Positions 1 to 4,613 are shown, counted from the first letter of the stretch. The stretch: DNA of 5,095 bases from Kingella_B sp963529665 (GCA_963529665.1 CAUSAG010000049.1:1-5095); one strand, 5' to 3'. Notes: generated by a model not told the origin, from the sequence alone. Numbers and translations are program-made.

Positions 1-12
1 GCTGCTAAATAA
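1..12 (+). CDS. 3' end of an upstream gene (last codons only, tentative)
   Basis: The first nine bases read Ala-Ala-Lys, followed by a TAA stop. A strong plus-strand intrinsic terminator starts about 12 nt later, so a plus-strand gene probably ends here. Three residues do not identify a product. Frame 3 also stops at once (TGC TAA), so the reading frame is not certain either. Confidence 0.3.
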   Translation, partial: AAK

Positions 13-24
13 GCGGTTGTGGGC

Positions 25-55
25 AAAACACCGGTCTTTTGACCGGTGTTTTTTT
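25..55 (+). terminator. Rho-independent terminator of the upstream gene
   Basis: A perfect 12-bp inverted repeat (AAAACACCGGTC at 25-36, its complement at 41-52) surrounds a TTTT loop and runs into a T tract ending at 55. The A-rich left arm means it could also work on the minus strand. It closes the gene to the left and isolates gpmA from read-through. Confidence 0.9.
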
Positions 56-106
56 ATGGCGGGCCGACATACATAAAAATTGATACGCGCACTTGCTGCC
101 CGCGCG

Positions 107-218
107 TTTTCAGGCTGCCTTCAAATTTGGAATGAAAAATAACAAAGAGCGGGTTGCCAGTAGCATAAATGGTGCGGTGGGGCGGGTGAATGATGTGGTG
201 TTTCAGGCAGCCTGAAAA
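107..218. repeat. Inverted pair of DNA uptake sequences bracketing 84 nt upstream of gpmA
   Basis: A minus-strand DUS (TTCAGGCTGCCT, 109-120) and a plus-strand DUS (AGGCAGCCTGAA, 205-216) form a 14-bp inverted repeat (107-120 with 205-218) with an 84-nt interior. The right copy is itself nearly palindromic: TTTCAGGC, a central A, then GCCTGAAA (202-218). DUS are recognised by the competence machinery of Neisseriaceae during transformation. The interior has no gene I can support. The large loop makes this a poor terminator. Confidence 0.85.
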
Positions 219-223
219 AGCGT

Positions 224-229
224 TAAGAT
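224..229 (+). promoter_or_regulatory. Possible -10 element of gpmA
   Basis: TAAGAT matches the TATAAT consensus at four of six bases and lies 32 nt before the gpmA start, inside the T-rich segment after the DUS. No convincing -35 sits 16-18 nt upstream, where the DUS palindrome lies. The call is weak; the true promoter could be anywhere in 56-235. Confidence 0.2.
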
Positions 230-249
230 TTGTTTTTTCCACCCGATTG

Positions 250-255
250 AAGGAG
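250..255 (+). promoter_or_regulatory. Ribosome binding site of gpmA
   Basis: AAGGAG with a 6-nt spacer (TAACAC) before the ATG at 262. It is close to ideal and fixes the gpmA start. It is the strongest classical Shine-Dalgarno site in the window, as expected for a highly expressed glycolytic enzyme. Confidence 0.85.
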
Positions 256-261
256 TAACAC

Positions 262-945
262 ATGGAACTTATCTTTATCCGCCACGGCCAGAGTGAATGG
301 AACGCCAAAAACCTGTTCACCGGCTGGCGCGATGTGCCGCTGTCCGAGCAGGGGCTGGCGGAAGCCGCAGCGGCGGGCAGAAAGTTGAAAGAACACGGCT
401 ATCAGTTTGACATTGCCTTTACATCGGTGCTGACCCGTGCCGTCAAAACCTGCAACATCGTGTTGGAAGAAAGCGGCCAGCTTTTTGTGCCGCAGGTGAA
501 AACCTGGCGGCTGAACGAGCGGCATTATGGCGCGCTGCAAGGGCTGAACAAACAGCAGACCGCTGAGAAATACGGAGAAGAACAAGTCCGCATCTGGCGC
601 AGAAGCTATGATGTGCTGCCGCCGCTTTTGGATAGGGATGACAAATTTTCCGCCCACAACGACCGCCGCTATGCCCATCTGCCCGCGGATGCCGTGCCCG
701 ACGGCGAAAACCTGAAAGTAACGCTGGAACGGGTGCTGCCCTTTTGGCACGACCAAATCGCGCCCGCCGTGTTGGCAGGCAGACGGGTGTTGGTGGCGGC
801 GCACGGCAACAGTCTGCGTGCGCTGGCTAAACATATAGAGCGCATTTCCGATGCCGACATCATGGCGTTGGAAATCCCCACGGGGCAGCCGCTGGTGTAC
901 AAGCTGGACGGCAATTTGAATATGGTGGATAAGTTCTATCTGTGA
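262..945 (+). CDS. gpmA: 2,3-bisphosphoglycerate-dependent phosphoglycerate mutase
   Basis: This cytoplasmic enzyme interconverts 3-phosphoglycerate and 2-phosphoglycerate in glycolysis and gluconeogenesis, through a phosphohistidine primed by 2,3-bisphosphoglycerate. The 227-aa product opens with the histidine phosphatase signature: RHG at residues 7-9, with H8 as the phosphorylated histidine, followed by SEWN and FTGW. R59, the catalytic E86 in LNERHYGALQGLNK and the second histidine H181 in AAHGNSLRAL are all present, so the active site is complete. It stops about 20 residues before the end of the E. coli enzyme and lacks that C-terminal tail; Neisseria homologues have the same short form. 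The start is fixed by AAGGAG 6 nt upstream. It appears to be monocistronic, between the terminator at 25-55 and the DUS hairpin at 961-1004, and it converges with rpmJ2. Confidence 0.97.
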   Translation: MELIFIRHGQSEWNAKNLFTGWRDVPLSEQGLAEAAAAGRKLKEHGYQFDIAFTSVLTRAVKTCNIVLEESGQLFVPQVKTWRLNERHYGALQGLNKQQTAEKYGEEQVRIWRRSYDVLPPLLDRDDKFSAHNDRRYAHLPADAVPDGENLKVTLERVLPFWHDQIAPAVLAGRRVLVAAHGNSLRALAKHIERISDADIMALEIPTGQPLVYKLDGNLNMVDKFYL

Positions 946-957
946 GGCGATGGCGGT

Positions 958-1004
958 AAAAAAGGCAGCCTGAAAACGGTAGATACTGTTTTCAGGCTGC
1001 CTTT
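958..1004. terminator. Bidirectional DUS-hairpin terminator between gpmA and rpmJ2
   Basis: A perfect 17-bp inverted repeat (961-977 with 988-1004, 10-nt loop) is built from two opposed exact DUS copies (963-974 plus, 991-1002 minus). For minus-strand transcripts it is followed by six U (bases 958-963), a good intrinsic terminator for rpmE2-rpmJ2. For gpmA transcripts the tail is the weaker UUUGAUU. Paired DUS serving as terminators of converging genes is a known Neisseriaceae arrangement. Confidence 0.9.
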
Positions 1005-1067
1005 GATTGGCGGGAAGAACGGGGATTTGGGCAGTGGGTAGGGCGGGCACTCGTTGCCCACCAATCA
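1004..1067. repeat. Imperfect inverted repeat, candidate dispersed element
   Basis: TGATTGGCGGG (1004-1014) is complementary, with one mismatch, to CCCACCAATCA (1057-1067). Inside it, GGCGGGCA can alternatively pair with TGCCCACC nearby. The segment fills the space between the two DUS hairpins and has no gene. Its GGGCGGGCA...TGCCCACC core resembles short intergenic elements I associate with Neisseriaceae, but only one copy is visible here. Confidence 0.35.
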
Positions 1068-1073
1068 TTTAGC

Positions 1074-1120
1074 GTTTTCAGGCTGCCTATTGCCAGTACC
1101 ACCATCGGCAGCCTGAAAAC
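1074..1120 (-). terminator. DUS hairpin just downstream of rpmJ2
   Basis: A 14-bp inverted repeat (1074-1087 with 1107-1120, 19-nt loop) starts 6 nt past the rpmJ2 stop. The left arm holds an exact minus-strand DUS (1077-1088). The right arm holds a variant beginning CGG instead of AGG (1106-1117). No U tract follows on the minus strand, so this is probably an mRNA-end hairpin, with the real terminator at 958-1004. Confidence 0.65.
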
Positions 1121-1125
1121 ACTAC

Positions 1126-1251
1126 CTACCGCTGCCGCGCCTTAAACCGCGGATTGCTCTTGCAAATCACATACACCTTGCCCTTGCGGCGCACAATCTG
1201 GCAATCACGATGGCGATTTTTCGCCGCTTTAAGCGATGACAACACCTGCAT
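1126..1251 (-). CDS. rpmJ2: Ribosomal protein bL36, zinc-independent type B
   Basis: This 41-residue protein of the large ribosomal subunit is the alternative (C-minus) form of L36, the counterpart of E. coli YkgO. It begins MQVLSSLKAAKNRHRDCQIV and ends VYVICKSNPRFKARQR, typical of the Neisseria type-B protein. It has only two cysteines (C17, C30), so the full four-ligand zinc ribbon (three Cys, one His) of type A is missing. Its ATG follows the rpmE2 TAA by a single base, which implies translational coupling; the AAGGGG within the last rpmE2 codons (1264-1259) can act as its ribosome binding site. It shares the Zur-controlled promoter upstream of rpmE2. Under zinc shortage it is expected to replace the zinc-binding L36. 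It stops with TAG at 1128-1126, just before the DUS hairpin. Confidence 0.93.
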   Translation of the reverse strand: MQVLSSLKAAKNRHRDCQIVRRKGKVYVICKSNPRFKARQR

Positions 1252-1252
1252 T

Positions 1253-1525
1253 TTATTGCCCCTTTTTCAGCGCAGACATCATGCCCGCATAGCGTTGATT
1301 AAACTGGCTGGCGCGCCCCTCTTTGTTGTGCTCACGCTGCTTGCCCGTGTAAACAGGATGCGATGCCGATGACGTATCCAGCATAAACACAGGATATTCC
1401 TTGCCGTCTGTCCATTGCATGGTTTTGTTGGTGGGCGCGCAAGAGCGGATAAGCCAACCCTCCTCCACGCCGCTGTCGTAAAACAGCACAGTACGATAAT
1501 TTTCTGGATGAATGCCTTGTTTCAT
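1253..1525 (-). CDS. rpmE2: Ribosomal protein bL31, zinc-independent type B
   Basis: This 90-residue protein of the large ribosomal subunit is the C-minus paralogue of L31 (YkgM in E. coli). It begins MKQGIHPENYRTVLFYDS and carries the type-B signature TSSASHPVYTGKQR at residues 51-64. Only one cysteine (C29) is present, so the CxC and CxxC zinc ligands of type A are absent. The open frame extends 25 codons further upstream (to 1600), but that stretch runs through the promoter and Zur box into the transporter gene, while the ATG at 1525 has AGGAG (1536-1532) 6 nt away. It leads a two-gene operon with rpmJ2. Zur should repress it when zinc is plentiful; when zinc is scarce it can displace zinc-loaded L31 and free metal for other uses. 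Confidence 0.96.
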   Translation of the reverse strand: MKQGIHPENYRTVLFYDSGVEEGWLIRSCAPTNKTMQWTDGKEYPVFMLDTSSASHPVYTGKQREHNKEGRASQFNQRYAGMMSALKKGQ

Positions 1526-1531
1526 TTCACG

Positions 1532-1536
1532 CTCCT
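1532..1536 (-). promoter_or_regulatory. Ribosome binding site of rpmE2
   Basis: AGGAG on the minus strand, 6 nt before the ATG at 1525. It decides the start against the 25-codon upstream extension of the open frame. Confidence 0.8.
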
Positions 1537-1548
1537 GAGTAGATAAAA

Positions 1549-1563
1549 CGTTATGGTATAACA
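1549..1563. promoter_or_regulatory. Zur box (zinc-responsive operator)
   Basis: GTTAT-GGT-ATAAC (1550-1562) is a perfect 5-bp palindrome with a 3-nt centre. Extended to 15 nt, it matches the meningococcal Zur consensus as I recall it (TGTTATDNHATAACA) at 14 of 15 positions on either strand. It overlaps the -10 of the rpmE2 promoter, so bound Zur would block RNA polymerase. The genes downstream, type-B L31 and L36, are classic Zur targets. Confidence 0.85.
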
Positions 1564-1582
1564 CTATCAACACGCGTGTCAA
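1555..1582 (-). promoter_or_regulatory. Promoter of rpmE2-rpmJ2
   Basis: On the minus strand a perfect -35, TTGACA (1582-1577), is separated by 16 nt from TATACC (1560-1555), a four-of-six match to the -10 consensus. The -35 contains the TGA stop codon of the transporter gene (1581-1579), and the -10 lies inside the Zur box. A strong -35 with an operator-covered -10 suits a promoter held off by a repressor. Confidence 0.7.
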
Positions 1583-2454
1583 TTCTTGCGCTTGCGCCAC
1601 CTATGCAATGGCAAGCGATACAGCAGCAACGCCGCGATAATCAACGCACCGCCCACCGCTTTTTCCCACGACAAAATCTCGCCCAAAATCAACACGCTAA
1701 ACATCAGCGTCCACACAGGTTCCAGCACCATAATCATCGCCGCGTTGCCAATCGGGCAAATTTTTTGCGCGTGCGTTTGCAGCAAAAAGCGCGTGTTGGT
1801 AATCACGATGATGCCCACGGCAAGCCACGTCCAACTGGCGGCGGAAAGCGGAAAATGCCACGTTTCAAACGCCAGCGAATAGCCACTGCACACGATGCCC
1901 GCGCAGGCGAGCTGCACGGTGGTGAGTGGCAGCGCGTTCATGCCTTTGGAAAATTGGTTGTTCAGCACGAAAAACAGCGCGCTCATCAGCGCGGAAAGGG
2001 CGAACAAGCCGCTGCCCAGCGACATTTGCAACGGCGATTTGCCCGCGTTGAGCAAATACATACCGCAGCCTGAAAGGGCGAGCGACAGCCACAGCATAGG
2101 CGAGGGGCGATGGCGAAACAGCAGCCACGACAACACGGGCGCAAGCAGCATGGATGAGCTGAGCAGCAGCGCGCCTTCGCCAAAATGGGTGCTGTGCGCC
2201 ACGCCTTGAATCCAGAAGAAAATGTTGCCCGAAAACGCTGCGCCCACCGCCGCTGCGCGGGCAAATTGCCTTGCCGTCCATTGGCAAAGCTGCGGCAGCG
2301 CGAACGGCAAAAACAGCAGGGCGGCGCCTATCATGCGCGCGCCGATAAAGCCTGCGGCGGGCAGTTCTTGCAGCGCGGCTTTGGAAACGAACCAGCCGCT
2401 GGCGGCGAGTAGGGTTACGAATATGAGCCAGAGTTCTCCACGATAGTGGTGCAT
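1579..2454 (-). CDS. EamA/DMT-superfamily inner-membrane transporter
   Basis: This 291-residue, very hydrophobic protein fits the 10-helix drug/metabolite transporter fold formed by two EamA repeats. Approximate helices are at 7-25, 35-53, 66-84, 93-112, 119-136, 144-165, 176-196, 207-221, 239-258 and 265-282. The second repeat holds the typical LEPVWTLMFSVLILGE stretch (244-259), where a helix begins with a conserved Glu-Pro. The basic tail HRWRKRK (284-290) suggests a cytoplasmic C-terminus. Such proteins export amino acids, metabolites or drugs, or import sugars; the substrate cannot be read from sequence. The ATG at 2454 has no classical ribosome binding site but is preceded by the same 14-nt leader as thrC. 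The gene ends inside the -35 of the rpmE2 promoter. A Zur link is possible by position only, since it lies upstream of the operator. Confidence 0.9.
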   Translation of the reverse strand: MHHYRGELWLIFVTLLAASGWFVSKAALQELPAAGFIGARMIGAALLFLPFALPQLCQWTARQFARAAAVGAAFSGNIFFWIQGVAHSTHFGEGALLLSSSMLLAPVLSWLLFRHRPSPMLWLSLALSGCGMYLLNAGKSPLQMSLGSGLFALSALMSALFFVLNNQFSKGMNALPLTTVQLACAGIVCSGYSLAFETWHFPLSAASWTWLAVGIIVITNTRFLLQTHAQKICPIGNAAMIMVLEPVWTLMFSVLILGEILSWEKAVGGALIIAALLLYRLPLHRWRKRKN

Positions 2455-2455
2455 G

Positions 2456-2469
2456 GTTGGGCTTTCGGG
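2456..2469 (-). promoter_or_regulatory. Leader motif CCCGAAAGCCCAAC ahead of the transporter start
   Basis: This 14-mer ends 1 nt before the ATG and is identical to the one abutting the thrC ATG. It contains GAAAG 7 nt from the start codon, which can pair with the CUUUC at the 3' end of 16S rRNA, so it may act as a noncanonical ribosome binding site. Confidence 0.45.
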
Positions 2470-2508
2470 TTTTCAGGCTGCCTATAAGGGCGAAAGGCAG
2501 CCTGAAAA
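2470..2508 (-). terminator. DUS hairpin between the orphan gene and the transporter
   Basis: A perfect 14-bp inverted repeat (2470-2483 with 2495-2508, 11-nt loop) is made of two opposed exact DUS copies (2472-2483 minus, 2495-2506 plus). It lies downstream of the AT-rich gene, but no U tract follows on the minus strand, so termination may be weak and some transcripts could continue into the transporter. It also marks the left edge of the AT-rich islet. Confidence 0.65.
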
Positions 2509-2533
2509 TGGGTGGGATTAAATAGTAGCTGGA

Positions 2534-2561
2534 TTATTGAAAACCAGTTATTGAATAATAA
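2534..2561. repeat. Short direct and inverted repeats after the orphan gene
   Basis: TTATTGAA occurs twice 14 nt apart (2534-2541, 2548-2555), and the second copy forms a small 5-bp hairpin, TTATT-GAAT-AATAA (2548-2561). CTGG (2529-2532) and CCAG (2544-2547) can also pair. In such AT-rich sequence these may be chance. They lie between the orphan gene's stop codon and the DUS hairpin. Confidence 0.3.
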
Positions 2562-2574
2562 AGAGAAAAATAAA

Positions 2575-2889
2575 TCAGAATGTAAACTGTCCCTCTTCTC
2601 TGCTTAATACGCATGAATGAATGGCTTTAATACCAATCTCATCATGGATTATCCCAACAAGCGCAGTAATTTGTACGGCATCATCATATAAATATTTGCC
2701 ACCTACATAACAAGGAACATTATCTCCAACCCAGTTCTCAAAGTTGTTATCGTAAATGGTTAGGCAGGTTGAAGTGTTATCTAATTTAATCATTGATATA
2801 TTGTTAACTAGTAGCCTGCCGTTAATATTTAATATTGCATCTTCTTTGCATTCTTTAATATGCTGAATTGTTTTAATTACCTGATTCAT
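2575..2889 (-). CDS. Small AT-rich orphan protein, function unknown
   Basis: I do not recognise the family. From the ATG at 2889 the product has 104 residues, beginning MNQVIKTIQHIKECKED and ending VLSREEGQFTF. It has no signal peptide or membrane segment and looks like a short N-terminal helix followed by alternating beta strands, plausibly one small cytoplasmic alpha/beta domain. Cysteines fall in KECKE, TCLTI, PCYVG and HSCVL. The gene is much richer in A and T than the surrounding roughly 55-60% GC genes and uses AT-rich codons (AAT, ATT, TTA), a sign of recent acquisition. A GTG at 2898 would add three residues; neither start has a clear ribosome binding site. Size and composition resemble orphan immunity genes of toxin systems in Neisseriaceae, but no motif supports this. 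Confidence 0.6.
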   Translation of the reverse strand: MNQVIKTIQHIKECKEDAILNINGRLLVNNISMIKLDNTSTCLTIYDNNFENWVGDNVPCYVGGKYLYDDAVQITALVGIIHDEIGIKAIHSCVLSREEGQFTF

Positions 2890-2945
2890 ATATATCACAA
2901 TTAGATTGGTTAGAAGATAGAAGCCGATATGCGAATGAGATGATT

Positions 2946-2957
2946 TTCAGGCTACCT
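2946..2957 (-). repeat. Variant DNA uptake sequence
   Basis: TTCAGGCTACCT (minus strand AGGTAGCCTGAA) differs from the exact DUS by one base. It lies about 57 nt upstream of the orphan gene's start. With the plus-strand DUS at 2495-2506 it brackets the AT-rich islet in inverted orientation. Confidence 0.7.
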
Positions 2958-3002
2958 CTGATGCTTCAACAGCCACTGCATTTATCTAACACACAAAACA
3001 AT

Positions 3003-3038
3003 CAAACGGCTGAAAGCGCATCACATTTCAGCCGTTTG
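3003..3038 (-). terminator. Rho-independent terminator of thrC
   Basis: A perfect 13-bp inverted repeat (CAAACGGCTGAAA at 3003-3015 with 3026-3038, 10-nt loop) lies 54 nt beyond the thrC stop. On the minus strand it is followed by ATTGTTTTGTG, a moderately U-rich tail. It is not built from DUS, unlike most hairpins in this window. Confidence 0.8.
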
Positions 3039-3077
3039 CTATTTAGGGAATACAACGGTTGGGGCGTGTTTCCCATT

Positions 3078-3089
3078 TTCAGGCTGCCT
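3078..3089 (-). repeat. Exact DNA uptake sequence next to the thrC stop
   Basis: TTCAGGCTGCCT, the complement of AGGCAGCCTGAA, lies 2 nt beyond the thrC stop codon. It has no partner close enough to form a hairpin, so it is a solitary uptake signal here. Confidence 0.9.
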
Positions 3090-3091
3090 GA

Positions 3092-4504
3092 TTAGCCGCC
3101 AACCTTGTTGCGAATAATCGCTTTCACCACATCCGTATCGTTATCAATCACTTGCACGCGCTGAGGCAAATCTTCCAAGCCTGCGAGTTTGGCAGGGCGG
3201 GGCACGGCAACGCTGCCCACGGATTCGTGGATGGTGGCTTCAAACTTGGCTGCCAGCGCGGTTTCTAGGCACACAATGGTTTCATTGGGTTCGCGCAGTC
3301 GGCGGGCGACTTTAATGCCGTCGGCGGTGTGCGGGTCAATGAGTTCGCCGTCGGTTTCGTACACGGATTTTATGGTGGCAAGACGGTCGGCGTGGGTGCT
3401 GCTGCCTGAAACAAAGCCGTATTTTTGGCGGATGATGTCTAATTTGTCTTGCAGATTGAAGCCGTTGCCTTGGGCAACGTTTGCCCACAGGCTTTGCACT
3501 TGGTTGGCATCGCGCCCCACCAAGTCAAAAATAAAGCGTTCAAAATTGCTGGCTTTGGAAATGTCCATGGATGGGCTGGATGTTACATAGGTGTGCGCGG
3601 CATCGCGCGGGCGGTATTGCCCTGTGCGGAAAAATTCGTCTAACACGTTGTTTTCGTTGGTAGCGACAATCAGGCGGTCAATCGGCAAGCCCATTTGTTT
3701 GGCGATGTGTCCTGCGCAGATGTTGCCAAAGTTGCCGCTGGGCACGCAAAAACTGATGCGCTGGTCGTTGCTTTCGGTGGCGCGCAGATAGCCTGCGATG
3801 TAGTACACGATTTGGGCGACGATGCGTCCCCAGTTAATGCTGTTTACGGTGCTGATTTGGTATTGCGCTTTGAATGCGGCGTCGTTTTGCACGGCTTTAA
3901 CGATGTCTTGGCAGTCGTCAAACATGCCGCGCACGGCGATGTTGATGATGTTTTCGTCTTGCAGGCTATACATTTGGGCGCGCTGGAAGTTGGACATTTT
4001 GCCATCGGGCGAGAGCATGAATACGTTGATGCCGCATTTGCCGCGCAGGGCGTATTCGGCGGCGGAGCCTGTGTCGCCGCTGGTTGCGCCGAGAATGTTT
4101 AGGGTTTTGTTTTCTTTGGCTAAAACGTATTCAAAGGCGTTGCCCAGGAATTGCATTGCCATGTCTTTAAAGGCAAGCGTGGGGCCGTTGGATAGGGCTT
4201 GGATTTTGATGCCATCTTTGAGCGTGCGCACGGGGGTGATTTCGGCGCTGCCGAAGGTTTCGGCGGTGTAGGTGCGGTTGATGATGTCGCGCAGGTCGGC
4301 TTCGGGGATGTCGGTGGCGAATAGGCGGATGACTTCAAAGGCGAGTTCGGCGTAGCTGAGCGTGCGCCAATGGGTGAGTTGCTCGGAGGTGATTTGGGGG
4401 TATTGCTCGGGGAGTATAAGACCGCCGTCGGGGGCGAGTCCCATAAGCAGGGCTTGGCTGAATGTTTTAGCGGGGGTATTGCCGCGGGTGCTGATGTAGT
4501 TCAT
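3092..4504 (-). CDS. thrC: Threonine synthase
   Basis: This cytoplasmic, PLP-dependent lyase converts O-phospho-L-homoserine and water to L-threonine and phosphate, the last step of threonine synthesis. The 470-residue product starts MNYISTRGNTPAKTFSQALL and then shows the family's APDGGL (24-29). The PLP lysine is K113 in TLAFKDMAMQFLGNAFEY. Cofactor-phosphate and substrate loops follow at GATSGDTGSAAEYAL (139-153) and VPSGNFGNICAG (254-265), with VNSINWGRI at 220-228. No catalytic element is missing. The length fits the longer Neisseria/fungal-like threonine synthases rather than the 428-residue E. coli form. The start lacks a classical ribosome binding site but is abutted by the 14-nt leader also found before the transporter gene. 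The gene stands alone, between DUS-rich DNA upstream and its own terminator at 3003-3038; thrA and thrB homologues are not in the window. Confidence 0.97.
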   Translation of the reverse strand: MNYISTRGNTPAKTFSQALLMGLAPDGGLILPEQYPQITSEQLTHWRTLSYAELAFEVIRLFATDIPEADLRDIINRTYTAETFGSAEITPVRTLKDGIKIQALSNGPTLAFKDMAMQFLGNAFEYVLAKENKTLNILGATSGDTGSAAEYALRGKCGINVFMLSPDGKMSNFQRAQMYSLQDENIINIAVRGMFDDCQDIVKAVQNDAAFKAQYQISTVNSINWGRIVAQIVYYIAGYLRATESNDQRISFCVPSGNFGNICAGHIAKQMGLPIDRLIVATNENNVLDEFFRTGQYRPRDAAHTYVTSSPSMDISKASNFERFIFDLVGRDANQVQSLWANVAQGNGFNLQDKLDIIRQKYGFVSGSSTHADRLATIKSVYETDGELIDPHTADGIKVARRLREPNETIVCLETALAAKFEATIHESVGSVAVPRPAKLAGLEDLPQRVQVIDNDTDVVKAIIRNKVGG

Positions 4505-4518
4505 GTTGGGCTTTCGGG
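4505..4518 (-). promoter_or_regulatory. Leader motif CCCGAAAGCCCAAC abutting the thrC start
   Basis: This 14-mer touches the thrC ATG directly and is identical to 2456-2469 ahead of the transporter. Its GAAAG (minus strand 4515-4511) lies 6 nt from the start codon and can pair with the 3' end of 16S rRNA. No other Shine-Dalgarno-like sequence is present. Confidence 0.45.
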
Positions 4519-4536
4519 GTGGGGGGTGGAAATCAG

Positions 4537-4605
4537 TGGCAGCCTGAAAGCGCGAATGTTGTTTTAGCTTTGCTGAAACTCGCTTCGCTCGTTTTCAGGC
4601 TGCCT
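4537..4605 (-). repeat. Inverted DUS pair with a GAGCGAAGCGAG insert upstream of thrC
   Basis: A variant DUS (TGGCAGCCTGAA, 4537-4548) and an exact minus-strand DUS (4594-4605) form a 12-bp inverted repeat (4538-4549 with 4593-4604) with a 43-nt loop. On the minus strand the loop carries GAGCGAAGCGAG, flanked by CTGAAA and TTTCAG that can close a smaller hairpin (4599-4574). It lies between the stop of the secreted-protein gene and thrC. It may end the upstream transcript, but no clear U tract follows. Confidence 0.6.
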
Positions 4606-4613
4606 TTTGCTGT

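Noticed and set aside
54..320. 88-codon minus-strand open frame over the gpmA leader
   Set aside because: It overlaps the gpmA start, has no ribosome binding site, and its sequence is low in credible protein features and crosses both DUS copies.
223..1068. 281-codon open frame on the minus strand across gpmA
   Set aside because: It is fully antisense to a clear phosphoglycerate mutase, has no recognisable domain and runs through the DUS hairpin terminator. It is a shadow of GC-rich coding DNA.
1526..1600. 25-codon N-terminal extension of bL31B
   Set aside because: It runs through the ribosome binding site, Zur box, promoter and transporter stop. The family's N-terminus aligns with the internal ATG at 1525.
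2065..2074. GCAGCCTGAA inside the transporter gene as a DUS
   Set aside because: Only the 10-nt core matches; the first two bases differ. It is in coding sequence, so I do not count it as a full uptake signal.
1576..2287. Several open frames on both strands within the transporter gene
   Set aside because: All overlap the EamA-family gene, whose hydrophobic pattern and signature are convincing. Their products are Arg/His/Gln-rich, typical of wrong-frame translation.
2890..2898. GTG start at 2898 for the orphan gene
   Set aside because: It adds three residues (GTG ATA TAT) without a better ribosome binding site; the ATG at 2889 is the simpler choice, though the evidence is thin either way.
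3401..3410. GCTGCCTGAA in thrC as a DUS of another dialect
   Set aside because: It resembles the AGGCTGCCTGAA dialect at ten bases but encodes conserved residues of threonine synthase and is most likely coincidental.
3189..4338. Plus-strand and alternative-frame ORFs inside thrC
   Set aside because: They are antisense or frame-shifted relative to an intact threonine synthase, with no start signals or recognisable domains.
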